From positions 62,001-126,000 of the forward strand of contig NZ_FZOI01000010.1 in NCBI RefSeq assembly GCF_900188385.1: a DNA stretch of 64,000 nt, in the 5' to 3' direction. Below, piece by piece: positions 17,337-25,677 of the stretch. Position numbers and translations under genes: made by a program. Below the pieces are notes generated by a model, which worked only from the letters and a program-made list of their open reading frames with translations, did not search any database and had not been told where the DNA came from. This DNA comes from Azospirillum sp. RU38E (GTDB lineage Bacteria; Pseudomonadota; Alphaproteobacteria; Azospirillales; Azospirillaceae). Position 1 is the first letter of the stretch, and each line of letters starts with the position of its first letter.

Positions 17337-17370
17337 CCCCTGCGGTCCCATTCACTTGTTTTAGGTTCCT

Positions 17371-18057
17371 ATGGAAGAAGTCAATTTCATCGGCGGGTTT
17401 CTGTTGGGTCTGGCCAGTGCCTTGCACTGTGCCGCCATGTGCGGCGGCATCGCCGGCAGCCTGCTGATGGCATTAACACCGGGGCGGGAGACATCCCGCC
17501 CCTTGCTGCCCCTGCTGGGGCTGCAGGCCGGAAGGGTGCTGGCCTATATGCTGGCCGGGGCCATTGTCGGGGCGCTGGGTTCTACCTTCTATGGCATGTT
17601 CGACCAGCGGGAGGCCTATCGCGTCATGCAATGGGCCGCCGCCGTCACGCTGGGCTGGATCGGCTTTTCCCTGACCGGTCTGGCCCCGCCGCTGTCCATT
17701 TTCGACCGGCTGCTGGCCCCCATCGGCAAGGGGCTGGAGATGCTGCGCCGTCACGGCCGGATCGCCGGGCCGCTGGCCGGTATCCTCTGGGGTTTTCTGC
17801 CCTGCGGCATGGTCTATGCCGCCCTGTTCTATGCCATGCTGGCCGGCAGCGCCCCGCAGGGGATGCTGGTGATGGCCGGTTTCGGCCTGGGCACGCTGCC
17901 CGCCGTCACGCTGGCCGCCATCGGCTATGGCCGCATTGTCGCCTGGGCCCGCCGTCCGGCCCTGCGCCGCGCCATGGGGGCGCTGTTGATTCTGCTGGCC
18001 CCCTTGTCGCTGCTGGTGCCGGCCTCCCTGATCGAGGCCATCTGCCGGGTGGTTTGA
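17371..18057 (+). CDS. SafE/TauE-like (DsbD-related) membrane protein
   Basis: A 228-residue protein with about six membrane helices. The N-terminal GGFLLGLASALHCAAMCGG is the family hallmark, with a Cys in helix 1 (SALHCAAMCGG) and a second Cys-containing motif FLPCGMVYAALF around residue 143. Such paired intramembrane Cys are typical of the CcdA/DsbD-like and copper-linked UreH_2 proteins that often sit with cbb3 maturation genes. A role in thiol or copper transfer during oxidase assembly is likely but inferred from context. It is the last gene before a strong terminator. Confidence 0.85.
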   Translation: MEEVNFIGGFLLGLASALHCAAMCGGIAGSLLMALTPGRETSRPLLPLLGLQAGRVLAYMLAGAIVGALGSTFYGMFDQREAYRVMQWAAAVTLGWIGFSLTGLAPPLSIFDRLLAPIGKGLEMLRRHGRIAGPLAGILWGFLPCGMVYAALFYAMLAGSAPQGMLVMAGFGLGTLPAVTLAAIGYGRIVAWARRPALRRAMGALLILLAPLSLLVPASLIEAICRVV

Positions 18058-18089
18058 CCCCGTTACCGGCTGAATTCCATCCCGCCAGA

Positions 18090-18125
18090 GGGCCTGCGAC
18101 ACCACGCGTGCCGCAGGCCCTTTTT
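18090..18125 (+). terminator. Rho-independent terminator of the ccoNOQPGHIS operon
   Basis: A perfect 9-bp GC-rich stem (GGGCCTGCG with CGCAGGCCC) is followed at once by TTTTT. It lies 32 bp past the SafE/TauE-like gene. The remaining stretch up to the next gene at 18367 is more AT-rich and probably holds that gene's promoter; I saw no further structure there. Confidence 0.9.
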
Positions 18126-18366
18126 GCATCTGCGCCACCCCATACCACGGGTATATGCCGATGGTCCGGGTGCGGAATGGTTCGCTGTTAAAAGTTCTAA
18201 AGCCCGGCAATCCGGACAAGCATCGGCGGCCAATCTGGTTAAGATCAGCGGCGAACATAATCGATCAGCATTGTTCAGCATTTCAAACACGATCCCGCAC
18301 AGATCAGGGCCATAGCGCTTCTGGCAAGGCCCACCCATGCCTGCAACCCTTTAAGGAACCGATCCC

Positions 18367-19026
18367 ATGTCCATCAAAGCCACCCCGACGCCCGGCCCGC
18401 TGCTGCTGTCCCCGCAGGACCACACGCTGATCATGATCGATTTCCAGTCGCAGATGGCCTTTGCGACCAAGTCGATCGATGCGGTGGAGCTGCGCAACAA
18501 TGCCGCCCTGGTGGCCCATGCTGCCAAGGGCTTCGGTGTTTCCACCATCCTGACCACCGTGGCGGAGAAGAGCTTCTCCGGCCCGATGTTCGCTGAGATC
18601 ACCGAGGCTTTCCCCGGTCAGAAGCTGCTGGATCGCACCTCCATGAACACCTGGGAAGATGCCCCGGTGATCGAGGAAGTGAACAAGATCGGCAAGGGTC
18701 GCCTGGTGTTCTGCGGCCTGTGGACGTCTGTCTGCATCGTCGGCCCCACCCTGTCGGCGCTGGCCCAGGGCTATGAGGTCTATGTGATCGCCGATGCCTG
18801 TGGCGACGTTTCCACCGAAGCGCATGATCGCGCCATGGACCGCATGGTGCAGGCCGGTGTCCGCCCGATGACCTCGCTTCAGTACATGCTGGAGCTGCAG
18901 CGCGATTGGGCCCGTACCGAGACCTATGACATGACCACCGGTATCGCCAAGAAGTTCGGCGGCGCCTATGGGCTGGGTATCATCTACGCCAAGACCATGT
19001 TTGGCGCGTCCGAAGGCGCGCATTGA
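18367..19026 (+). CDS. Isochorismatase-family cysteine hydrolase (YcaC-like)
   Basis: A 219-residue alpha/beta hydrolase of the isochorismatase superfamily, cytoplasmic. The catalytic Asp lies in LIMIDFQSQMAF (about residue 24), the nucleophilic Cys in CGLWTSVCIVGP (about residue 123), and a Thr/Glu-rich active-site strand (ILTTVAEKSF) between them. The layout, including the C-terminal AWDRM/RDW-like region (RAMDRMVQAGV, LQRDWAR), resembles E. coli YcaC, whose substrate is unknown. AAGGAACC precedes the start. It appears to be a single-gene unit. Confidence 0.88.
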   Translation: MSIKATPTPGPLLLSPQDHTLIMIDFQSQMAFATKSIDAVELRNNAALVAHAAKGFGVSTILTTVAEKSFSGPMFAEITEAFPGQKLLDRTSMNTWEDAPVIEEVNKIGKGRLVFCGLWTSVCIVGPTLSALAQGYEVYVIADACGDVSTEAHDRAMDRMVQAGVRPMTSLQYMLELQRDWARTETYDMTTGIAKKFGGAYGLGIIYAKTMFGASEGAH

Positions 19027-19119
19027 GGGATGTCGGGGGCTTGGCCGGTGGGGGCACTGCTTCTCCGGCCAGGCCTGCTTTTGTGAGTGATTGTTTTAGC
19101 GGACCGTTTCCGCCCCCTA

Positions 19120-19204
19120 CCGTCACCCCGGCGCAGGCCGGGGTCCAGTATCGTAGAGCAAGGTGCTTGCGGCCCCTGGACCCCGGCCTGCGCCGGGGTG
19201 ACGG
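19120..19204. repeat. Composite palindromic repeat, family B copy 1
   Basis: The outer inverted repeat CCGTCACCCC...GGGGTGACGG encloses two facing hairpins: CCCCGGC-GCAG-GCCGGGG on the left and the complementary one on the right. It lies between the YcaC-like gene and the XapX gene. It resembles widespread proteobacterial intergenic REP-type palindromes. Confidence 0.88.
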
Positions 19205-19287
19205 TGGAAAAAGGGGACGGTTGCGGACGGCCATGTTTCAAAACCGCCGGGAAGTTACGTACTCCCCCACCCAGGAGCCCGCCGCCC

Positions 19288-19545
19288 ATGAAGCCCTATC
19301 TCCTCTCGCTTGCCGCCGGGCTGCTGGTCGGTGTGATCTACAGCCTGTTGAATGTGCGCTCCCCCGCACCGCCCACCATCGCGCTGATCGGTCTGCTGGG
19401 CATCCTGCTGGGTGAACAGGTGGTTCCCGTGGCCAAGCGGCTATGGGGTGGTGAGTCCGTTGTCTCCTACCTGCGCACCGGTTGTGCCAACCATGTGATG
19501 GGCCGGCTGCCGGACGCGCAGGACAATGAAGGCCGCCCGACATGA
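19288..19545 (+). CDS. XapX-domain small membrane protein
   Basis: An 85-residue protein whose first 50 residues form two membrane segments with the XapX/DUF1427 pattern (LAAGLLVGVIYSLLNVRSPAPP, then LIGLLGILLGEQ). The function of the family is not known. The start at 19288 has CAGGAG ten bases upstream; a longer frame upstream runs through a palindromic repeat and is rejected. The stop overlaps the start of the amidohydrolase, a pairing that suggests a functional link. Confidence 0.82.
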   Translation: MKPYLLSLAAGLLVGVIYSLLNVRSPAPPTIALIGLLGILLGEQVVPVAKRLWGGESVVSYLRTGCANHVMGRLPDAQDNEGRPT

Positions 19546-21494
19546 CCGGGCCGACGCGTCGCGGCACCCTGGCGGGTGCCGCATCCCTTTTCATCACCCC
19601 GTTCCTTGCCGACCCTGGGAGAGCCGCGATGCCCGGCACCGATCTGATCCTCACCAACGCCAAGATCACCACGCTGGACCGCGCCAACCCGCAGGCCCAG
19701 GCGGTCGCCATCCGCGACGGGCGCTTCCTGGCCGTCGGGTCGGAGGCAGAGGTACGCGCGGCTGCATCGCCGGATGCGAAGATCATCGATGCCAAGGGAC
19801 GGCGCGTCATCCCCGGCCTGATCGACAGCCATATGCACATCATCCGGGGTGGGCTGAATTACAATATGGAATTGCGCTGGGACGGGGTGCCAACCCTGGC
19901 CGACGCCATGGCCATGCTGAAGAAACAGGCTGAGGTGACGCCGCCGCCGCAATGGGTGCGGGTTGTCGGCGGCTTCACCGAACATCAGTTCGCCGAAAAG
20001 CGCCTGCCGACGTTGGAGGAGATCAACCAGGCGGCCCCGGAAACCCCGGTCTTCATCCTGCATCTCTATGACCGGGCGCTGCTGAACCGGGCCGCCCTGC
20101 GCGTTGTCGGCTATACCCGCGACACGCCCAACCCGCCGGGTGGGGAGATCATCCGCGATGGCAATGGGGAGCCGACAGGCCTGCTGCTGGCCAAGCCCAA
20201 CGCCACCATCCTTTATTCCACGCTGGCCAAGGGGCCGAAGCTGGCCCCGGACTATCAGCTCAACTCCACCCGGCATTTCATGCGGGAAATGAACCGGTTG
20301 GGTGTGACCGGGGTGATTGATGCCGGCGGCGGCTTCCAGAATTATCCCGACGATTACCAGATTATCGAAAAGCTGCATGGCGACGGGGAACTGACTCTGC
20401 GCATCTCCTACAACCTGTTCACCCAGAAGCCGAAACAGGAACTGGCAGATTTCGCCGGCTGGTCGAAACAGGTGAAGCCGGGCCAGGGCGATGACACCTA
20501 TCGCCATAATGGGGCCGGCGAAATGCTGGTCTATTCCGCTGCCGATTTTGAGGATTTCCGGGTGGAGCGGCCGGAGATGCCGCCCAATATGGAAAGCGAC
20601 CTGGAACCGGTGGTGCGCCTGCTGGTGGAAAATCGCTGGCCCTGGCGTCTGCACGCCACCTACAACGAAACCATCACCCGCGCGCTGGATGTGTTCGAAA
20701 AGGTGAACCGGGATGTGCCCTTTGACGGGCTGCACTGGTTCTTCGATCATGCCGAAACCATCGACCAGCGCAATATCGACCGCATTGCGGCCCTGGGCGG
20801 CGGCATCGCCGTGCAGCACCGTATGGCCTATCAGGGTGAATATTTCGTCGAACGCTATGGCGCGAAAGCCGCCGAGGCGACCCCGCCCATTGCCAAAATG
20901 CTGGCCGCTGGCGTGCCGGTGGGGGCGGGGACGGATGCCACCCGGGTTGCCAGCTATAACCCCTGGGTCTCGCTGTCCTGGCTGGTGACGGGGCGCACGG
21001 TGGGCGGCCTGTCGCTCTACCCCAACACCAACCGGCTGGACCGGGAAACGGCGCTCCGCCTGTGGACGGAGGCCAATACCTGGTTCTCCAACGAACAGGG
21101 CAAGAAGGGGCAGGTGAAGCAGGGCCATTTGGCCGATCTGGTGGTGCTGTCAGACGATTATTTCAGCGTGCCGGAAAGCGAGATCCTGCACATCACCTCG
21201 GTCCTGACCCTGTTGGGCGGCAAGGTGGTGCATGGGGCCGGTGATTACGGCCCGCTGGCCCCAGCCCTGCCCAAGCCCATGCCCGATTGGTCGCCGGTCG
21301 CCACCTTCGGCGGCTATTACCAGCCGGCGCGGGACAAGGATGGCAAGCTGCTGAAAATGGGCTCGCTCTGTGGCTGCGCCACGGCTTGCGGCGTGCACGG
21401 GCATGACCATGCGGCGGCGCTGGGCGCGAACGTTCCGGCGGCGGATGCCGGCGGGTTCTGGGGGGCGTTCGGGTGCGGGTGCTGGGCGGTGTGA
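19542..21494 (+). CDS. Tat-exported YtcJ-type amidohydrolase with Cys/His-rich tail
   Basis: A 650-residue metal-dependent hydrolase. The N-terminus has a twin-arginine motif (TRRGTLAGAASLFI), suggesting Tat export as a folded enzyme. The amidohydrolase-3 domain shows the metal-binding DSHMHI near residue 100, LHWFFDHAE near residue 400 and GAGTDATRVASYNPW near residue 464. An unusual C-terminal tail of about 42 residues contains five Cys and three His (LCGCATACGVHGHDH...FGCGCWAV), a possible extra metal site. The substrate is unknown. ATG overlaps the XapX stop. It is followed by DoxX, MFS and porin genes, suggesting an export- or catabolism-linked unit, although a repeat lies before doxX. 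Confidence 0.87.
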   Translation: MTGPTRRGTLAGAASLFITPFLADPGRAAMPGTDLILTNAKITTLDRANPQAQAVAIRDGRFLAVGSEAEVRAAASPDAKIIDAKGRRVIPGLIDSHMHIIRGGLNYNMELRWDGVPTLADAMAMLKKQAEVTPPPQWVRVVGGFTEHQFAEKRLPTLEEINQAAPETPVFILHLYDRALLNRAALRVVGYTRDTPNPPGGEIIRDGNGEPTGLLLAKPNATILYSTLAKGPKLAPDYQLNSTRHFMREMNRLGVTGVIDAGGGFQNYPDDYQIIEKLHGDGELTLRISYNLFTQKPKQELADFAGWSKQVKPGQGDDTYRHNGAGEMLVYSAADFEDFRVERPEMPPNMESDLEPVVRLLVENRWPWRLHATYNETITRALDVFEKVNRDVPFDGLHWFFDHAETIDQRNIDRIAALGGGIAVQHRMAYQGEYFVERYGAKAAEATPPIAKMLAAGVPVGAGTDATRVASYNPWVSLSWLVTGRTVGGLSLYPNTNRLDRETALRLWTEANTWFSNEQGKKGQVKQGHLADLVVLSDDYFSVPESEILHITSVLTLLGGKVVHGAGDYGPLAPALPKPMPDWSPVATFGGYYQPARDKDGKLLKMGSLCGCATACGVHGHDHAAALGANVPAADAGGFWGAFGCGCWAV

Positions 21495-21551
21495 GGCGTC
21501 TTTCCGCCACATCGTTTCCAACGTCACGCCCATTCCTAGGTTCCCTCATCA

Positions 21552-21637
21552 ACCGTCACCCCGGCGAAGGCCGGGGTCCAGAATCAAAGGGCGCATTGCT
21601 CTACAAGCTGGACCCCGGCCTTCGCCGGGGTGACGGT
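21552..21637. repeat. Composite palindromic repeat, family B copy 2
   Basis: Outer arms ACCGTCACCCC and GGGGTGACGGT enclose two facing hairpins. The left loop region reads GCGAAGGC and the right GCCTTCGC, where copy 1 at 19120 has GCGCAGGC and GCCTGCGC. The base change is therefore matched in both arms. It lies between the amidohydrolase and the DoxX gene. Confidence 0.88.
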
Positions 21638-21719
21638 GAGATGTCGAGCGGGAAGCCCCCTTCGCTGAGCGCCCTGTGATGGCTGCCAACGAACAGCCCC
21701 CAACCGAAAGCCCCCACCC

Positions 21720-22139
21720 ATGCGCGACACGCCGGCCCCTCTGGCCTCCCTGCTCACCGCACCCTGGTTCGATCTGGCCGCGCGTGTGCTGCTGACGCTG
21801 CCTTTCTGGACTAGCGGCATCGCCAAGCTGTTCGACATCCAGGGCGCCCTGGCCGAGGCCGCGCATTTCGGGCTGGAACCGGCCTGGGCGACCGTCATCG
21901 CCACGGTGCTGGTGCAGATCGGCGGATCGGTGCTGCTGATCTGGGGCCGGTTTGCCTGGTTGGGGGCGGGGGCGCTGGGGGTGTTCACCGCGCTCGCCAC
22001 CCTGATTGCCCATCCGTTCTGGACCATCGCTGACCCGATGGTCCGCTTTCATGAACGCAATACTTTTCTGGAACATGGCGGGTTGATCGGCGGGCTGGTG
22101 CTGGCCGCCATCCTGTCATGCCGGCGGCGGGGGGTGTGA
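21720..22139 (+). CDS. DoxX-family membrane protein
   Basis: A 139-residue protein with four predicted helices. Helix 1 has the DoxX signature (ARVLLTLPFWTSGIAKLFDIQGA), helices 2-3 follow GLEPAWATVIATVLVQIGGSVLLIWG, and FHERNTFLEHGGLIGGLVLA is near the C-terminus. DoxX proteins are inner-membrane and often redox-linked, but their exact function is poorly defined. It is separated by one base from the MFS gene, so it is co-transcribed with it. Confidence 0.88.
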   Translation: MRDTPAPLASLLTAPWFDLAARVLLTLPFWTSGIAKLFDIQGALAEAAHFGLEPAWATVIATVLVQIGGSVLLIWGRFAWLGAGALGVFTALATLIAHPFWTIADPMVRFHERNTFLEHGGLIGGLVLAAILSCRRRGV

Positions 22140-22140
22140 C

Positions 22141-23751
22141 ATGGAAGCTGCCCCATTGCCATCCGCCCCCCCGCCGCCGTCCCCTTCCGCCACCCCCGGC
22201 CCCCTGCACCTGCCACTGTTCCGGGCGCTGTGGATTGCCACCATCGTGTCCAATGTCGGCACCTGGATGCATGATGCCGGGGCCGGCTGGTTGATGACCA
22301 GCCTGTCCGAGGCGCCGATCATGGTGGCCCTGGTACAGGCGGCCACCACCCTGCCCATGTTCCTGTTCGCCCTGCCGGGCGGGGCGCTGGCTGATATTGT
22401 GGATCGCCGCCGCCTGCTGATCGGGGCCCAGCTTTGGGCGCTGGTCTGTGCCGGCTTGCTGGCCGTGCTGACCTTCATGGGGCTGACCGGGCCGCTGGTG
22501 CTGCTGGCGCTGACCTTCGCCATTGCCACCGGGGCGGCGCTGTCCGCCCCGGCCTTCCAGGCCATCGTACCGGAACTGGTGCCGCGCCCGGCCTTGCCCG
22601 ATGCGGTGGCGTTGAACAGCCTGGGCATCAATATTTCCCGCGCCATCGGCCCGGCGCTGGGGGGCTTTATCATCGCCGCCGCCGGCACACCCGCCGTCTT
22701 CGCCCTGAACGCCCTGTCGGTGCTGGGGGTGATGGTGGTGCTGGTCACCTGGCGGCGGCAGGTGGCGGCCCCCACCTTGCCGGCGGAACGCTTCTTCGGC
22801 GCCTTGCGCGCCGGTGCCCGCTATGCCCGACATTCACCGGCCCTGCAGACGGTGCTGATCCGCTCCATCGGTTTCTTCCTGTTTGCCAGCGCGCTCTGGG
22901 CCTTTGTGCCCATCATTGCCCGGCGCGAACTGGGGTTGGGGCCTGCCGCCTATGGCGGGTTGCTGGGCTGCATGGGGGCGGGGGCCGTGCTGGGGGCGGT
23001 GCTGCTGCCGCATGTGCGGGCACGCACTGGGGCCAATGGCTTGACCATTGGCGCGACGATTTTGTTCGCCCTGGTCGCCGTCGGGCTGGCCCATGCGCGG
23101 AACTTTGGGGAGGCGGCCAGCGCCATGGCGCTGGCCGGCATGGGCTGGATCGCCATGCTCTCCAGCTTTAACGTCGCCGCCCAGATGGCAGTGCCGGCCT
23201 GGGTGAAGGCCAGGGCGCTGGCCGTCAATCTGCTGGTCTTCCAGGGCTCCATGGCGGCGGGCAGCACGCTGTGGGGGACGCTGGCCGGGCATCTGGGCAT
23301 CCCCATGACCCTGATGGTGGCGGCGGCCGGTCAGGTTCTGGCCCTGGTGCTGGCGCTGCGCTGGCGGATCAGCGGGGAAGCCGCGGGTAACCTCGCCCCG
23401 TCTTCCCACTGGCCGGCGCCCTTGGTGGCCGCCGACATGCCGGTGGACCGGGGGCCGGTGATGATTACCGTTGAATACCGGGTCGATCCGGCCAGGGTGG
23501 CGGATTTCAGCGCCGCCATGCAGGTGCTGCGCCGCATCCGCCACCGCGACGGCGCCATCAGCTGGGGGCTTTACGAGGATGCGGCCGAGCCGGGCCGCAT
23601 GGTGGAGAGCTTTGTGCTGGAAAGCTGGCTTGAACATCTGCGCCAGCATGAACGCGTCACCCATGCCGACCGGGAAAACCAGGAGGCGGTGCGTGCCTTT
23701 CATCTGGGGCCGGATGCGCCTGTCGTCCGCCACCTGATCGCCCCCTCATGA
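22141..23751 (+). CDS. MFS exporter with C-terminal monooxygenase-like domain
   Basis: A 536-residue protein. Residues about 20-410 form a 12-helix MFS_3 (EntS-like) transporter, starting FRALWIATIVSNVGTWMHDAGAGWLMTSL. From residue about 441 (MITVEYRVDPARVADFSAAM) to the end is a soluble ferredoxin-like domain resembling the antibiotic-biosynthesis monooxygenase/ABM fold. The fusion is known in this transporter group; the substrate is unknown. It could export a small organic molecule across the inner membrane. It overlaps the downstream porin gene by 4 bp, so inner- and outer-membrane steps may be coupled. Confidence 0.9.
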   Translation: MEAAPLPSAPPPPSPSATPGPLHLPLFRALWIATIVSNVGTWMHDAGAGWLMTSLSEAPIMVALVQAATTLPMFLFALPGGALADIVDRRRLLIGAQLWALVCAGLLAVLTFMGLTGPLVLLALTFAIATGAALSAPAFQAIVPELVPRPALPDAVALNSLGINISRAIGPALGGFIIAAAGTPAVFALNALSVLGVMVVLVTWRRQVAAPTLPAERFFGALRAGARYARHSPALQTVLIRSIGFFLFASALWAFVPIIARRELGLGPAAYGGLLGCMGAGAVLGAVLLPHVRARTGANGLTIGATILFALVAVGLAHARNFGEAASAMALAGMGWIAMLSSFNVAAQMAVPAWVKARALAVNLLVFQGSMAAGSTLWGTLAGHLGIPMTLMVAAAGQVLALVLALRWRISGEAAGNLAPSSHWPAPLVAADMPVDRGPVMITVEYRVDPARVADFSAAMQVLRRIRHRDGAISWGLYEDAAEPGRMVESFVLESWLEHLRQHERVTHADRENQEAVRAFHLGPDAPVVRHLIAPS

Positions 23752-24998
23752 GACGGTGTCTTGCCGGTCTGGCGCTGGCCCTGGCGTTGAGCGCACCGGC
23801 CGGAGCCGAAAGCCCCACGGTCACGCCGGGGCTGGATCTGCGCCTGCGCTGGGAGGATCTGGCCCATGACCAATGGGGCCAGGGGGGCGACCATTATCTC
23901 TATGAACGGGTCATGCCCTCGCTTTCGGTGAAGGGGGACGGGTTTCGCCTGTTCACCCAACTGATCGGGGCCGGGGTTACCGGAATGCGGGCCGATCCCG
24001 GCCCGCCGGATCGCACCGGCGTTGATCTGATGCAGGCATCGCTCGCGGTTGATCTGGTGCAGGCCGGGCCGGTCGCCCTGTCGGCCAGCGGTGGCCGGGA
24101 ATTGCTGGGGCTGGGCTCTGAACGGCTGGTGGGGCGGCGGTTCGGCGCCAATGTGCCGCAGCCGTTTGATGGCGGGCGGTTGATCCTGTCCGGCAAGGGC
24201 TGGAAGGCGCAGGCCCTGTGGGAACGGCCCGTCATCACCGGGTCGGGTGATTTTGATGACCAGCCGGGCCAGGGCCGTTTCCTGCGCGGTCTCTACACCA
24301 CGCTGCAGGGGGCGCAGGGTGTGATGGATGCCTATCTGCTGGCCAGCGGCCAGGGCACTGCCCGCTATGCCCAGGGGCATGGCCGGGAACGGCGGCGCAC
24401 GGCGGGTATCCGGCTGGCCGGCAAACAGGGCCCCTGGTCCTGGAATTGGGAGGCGATGGCCCAATGGGGCCATTTCGTCGACCGCAATATCCGGGCCTGG
24501 TCGCTGGCCAGTGAGACGGGCTATCAGTTCGCCGATCTGCCCCTGTCACCCCGCCTGCTGCTGCGGGCCAATATTGCCAGCGGGGATGGCGATCCCAAGG
24601 ATGGCCGGCTGGGCACCTTCAACCCGCTCTACCCGCGCGCCAAATATTTCGGGGAACTGACACCCATCGGCCCGCGCAACATCATGAACCTGCATCCGGG
24701 CCTGGAACTGGATTTGGGCCATGGCTTTGACCTGTCGCTGGTCAGCCTGTTCTATTGGCGGGAAAACCGCCATGACGGGGTCTATAGCGTGCCCGGCCAG
24801 CTGCTGCGCCCCGCCGATCCCGATGCCGGTCGGTATATTGGTCATCAAGGCGAACTGGTGCTGGGCTGGAAGGGGGAGGGGCTTTCGGTCACCGCCTCCC
24901 TTTCCGCCTTCCAGCCCGGCGGTTATCTGCGCCGCACCGGCCATGATGACACCACCACCCTGGTGGGGGTGGAAATCGGCTGGGCATTGGAGCCGTGA
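23748..24998 (+). CDS. Alginate-export-family outer membrane porin
   Basis: A 416-residue protein. It has a signal peptide of about 20 residues (MRRCLAGLALALALSAPAGA), then a beta-barrel with alternating aromatic and polar residues. Features typical of the alginate_exp family are LRLRWEDLAHDQW at the start, the SGGRELLGLGSERLVGRR region, and the closing LNPLYPRAKYFG-like segment (FNPLYPRAKYFGE), where such porins are conserved. The C-terminus ends in a barrel strand. Despite the family name there are no alginate genes here; the cargo is more likely the substrate or product of the upstream hydrolase/MFS unit (inference). Confidence 0.87.
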   Translation: MRRCLAGLALALALSAPAGAESPTVTPGLDLRLRWEDLAHDQWGQGGDHYLYERVMPSLSVKGDGFRLFTQLIGAGVTGMRADPGPPDRTGVDLMQASLAVDLVQAGPVALSASGGRELLGLGSERLVGRRFGANVPQPFDGGRLILSGKGWKAQALWERPVITGSGDFDDQPGQGRFLRGLYTTLQGAQGVMDAYLLASGQGTARYAQGHGRERRRTAGIRLAGKQGPWSWNWEAMAQWGHFVDRNIRAWSLASETGYQFADLPLSPRLLLRANIASGDGDPKDGRLGTFNPLYPRAKYFGELTPIGPRNIMNLHPGLELDLGHGFDLSLVSLFYWRENRHDGVYSVPGQLLRPADPDAGRYIGHQGELVLGWKGEGLSVTASLSAFQPGGYLRRTGHDDTTTLVGVEIGWALEP

Positions 24999-25191
24999 GG
25001 CCGGTGTGGGCGTGCCGGATCATACCAGCACGCTGCGCCGCAGTCGGGGCGGCGGCTGTCGCTCAGCCCGCACCGCCCCTGACCGGGATTGGTGGGTAGG
25101 TGGCGTGCAGGATGACACCAAACCGTCATCGCCCCGTAACCAATCTCCTGTACCAGCCCTGACCGGGATCAGCCTTGGCAGGGAGGGCACG

Positions 25192-25677
25192 ATGGGTTCG
25201 GCGGAGACATTGCCACAGCGCGAGGCGCTTTACGGCTTCATCCTCCGCCGTGTGCGCGACCCGTTTCTGGCCGACGATCTGGTGCAGGAAACCCTGGCCC
25301 GGCTGTTGGCCTATGCAAGGACCAACAAGGTGGGCGATACGGCGGCACTGGGTTTCCGCATCGCGGCCAACCTGATCACCGATCATTTCCGCGCCGGTGG
25401 TGTGGCCCCCGCGGGTGAGCTGGATGAAGAGATCGCCTGCGGTCGCCCCAGTGCCGAACAGGTGCTGATGGAACGCCAGCGCACGGCCCTGTTCACCCGC
25501 GCGCTGGAAAAGATGCCGCCGCTGCGCCGGGAAGTTTTCATCCGCCGCCGCCTGCAGGGGCAAAGCCATCGGGAGATCGCCCAGGCCATGGGGCTGAGCG
25601 AGGCGGCGGTCGAAAAACATGTGGTGCGGGCCCTGGAATGGCTGCACCAAGAGGTGGCACGGGCGGGGAAGCGTTGA
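25192..25677 (+). CDS. FecI-type ECF sigma factor
   Basis: A 161-residue sigma-70 family protein with regions 2 and 4 only. Region 2 spans about 5-70 (LYGFILRRVRDPFLADDLVQETLARLL) and region 4 about 95-150 (ALEKMPPLRREVFIRRRLQGQSHREIAQAMGLSEAAVEKHVVRAL). It is followed directly by fecR and a TonB receptor with a signalling domain, the standard cell-surface signalling arrangement. The start at 25192 has GGGAGGG just upstream; longer in-frame readings run into the porin gene and are rejected. A GATGAC-N8-GTCATC dyad lies 62 bases upstream of the start. Confidence 0.9.
   Translation: MGSAETLPQREALYGFILRRVRDPFLADDLVQETLARLLAYARTNKVGDTAALGFRIAANLITDHFRAGGVAPAGELDEEIACGRPSAEQVLMERQRTALFTRALEKMPPLRREVFIRRRLQGQSHREIAQAMGLSEAAVEKHVVRALEWLHQEVARAGKR

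Noticed and set aside
24721-25191. Long N-terminal extension of the FecI-type sigma factor
   Set aside because: It lies mostly within the porin gene in another frame. The ATG at 25192 has a ribosome site and gives normal sigma length.
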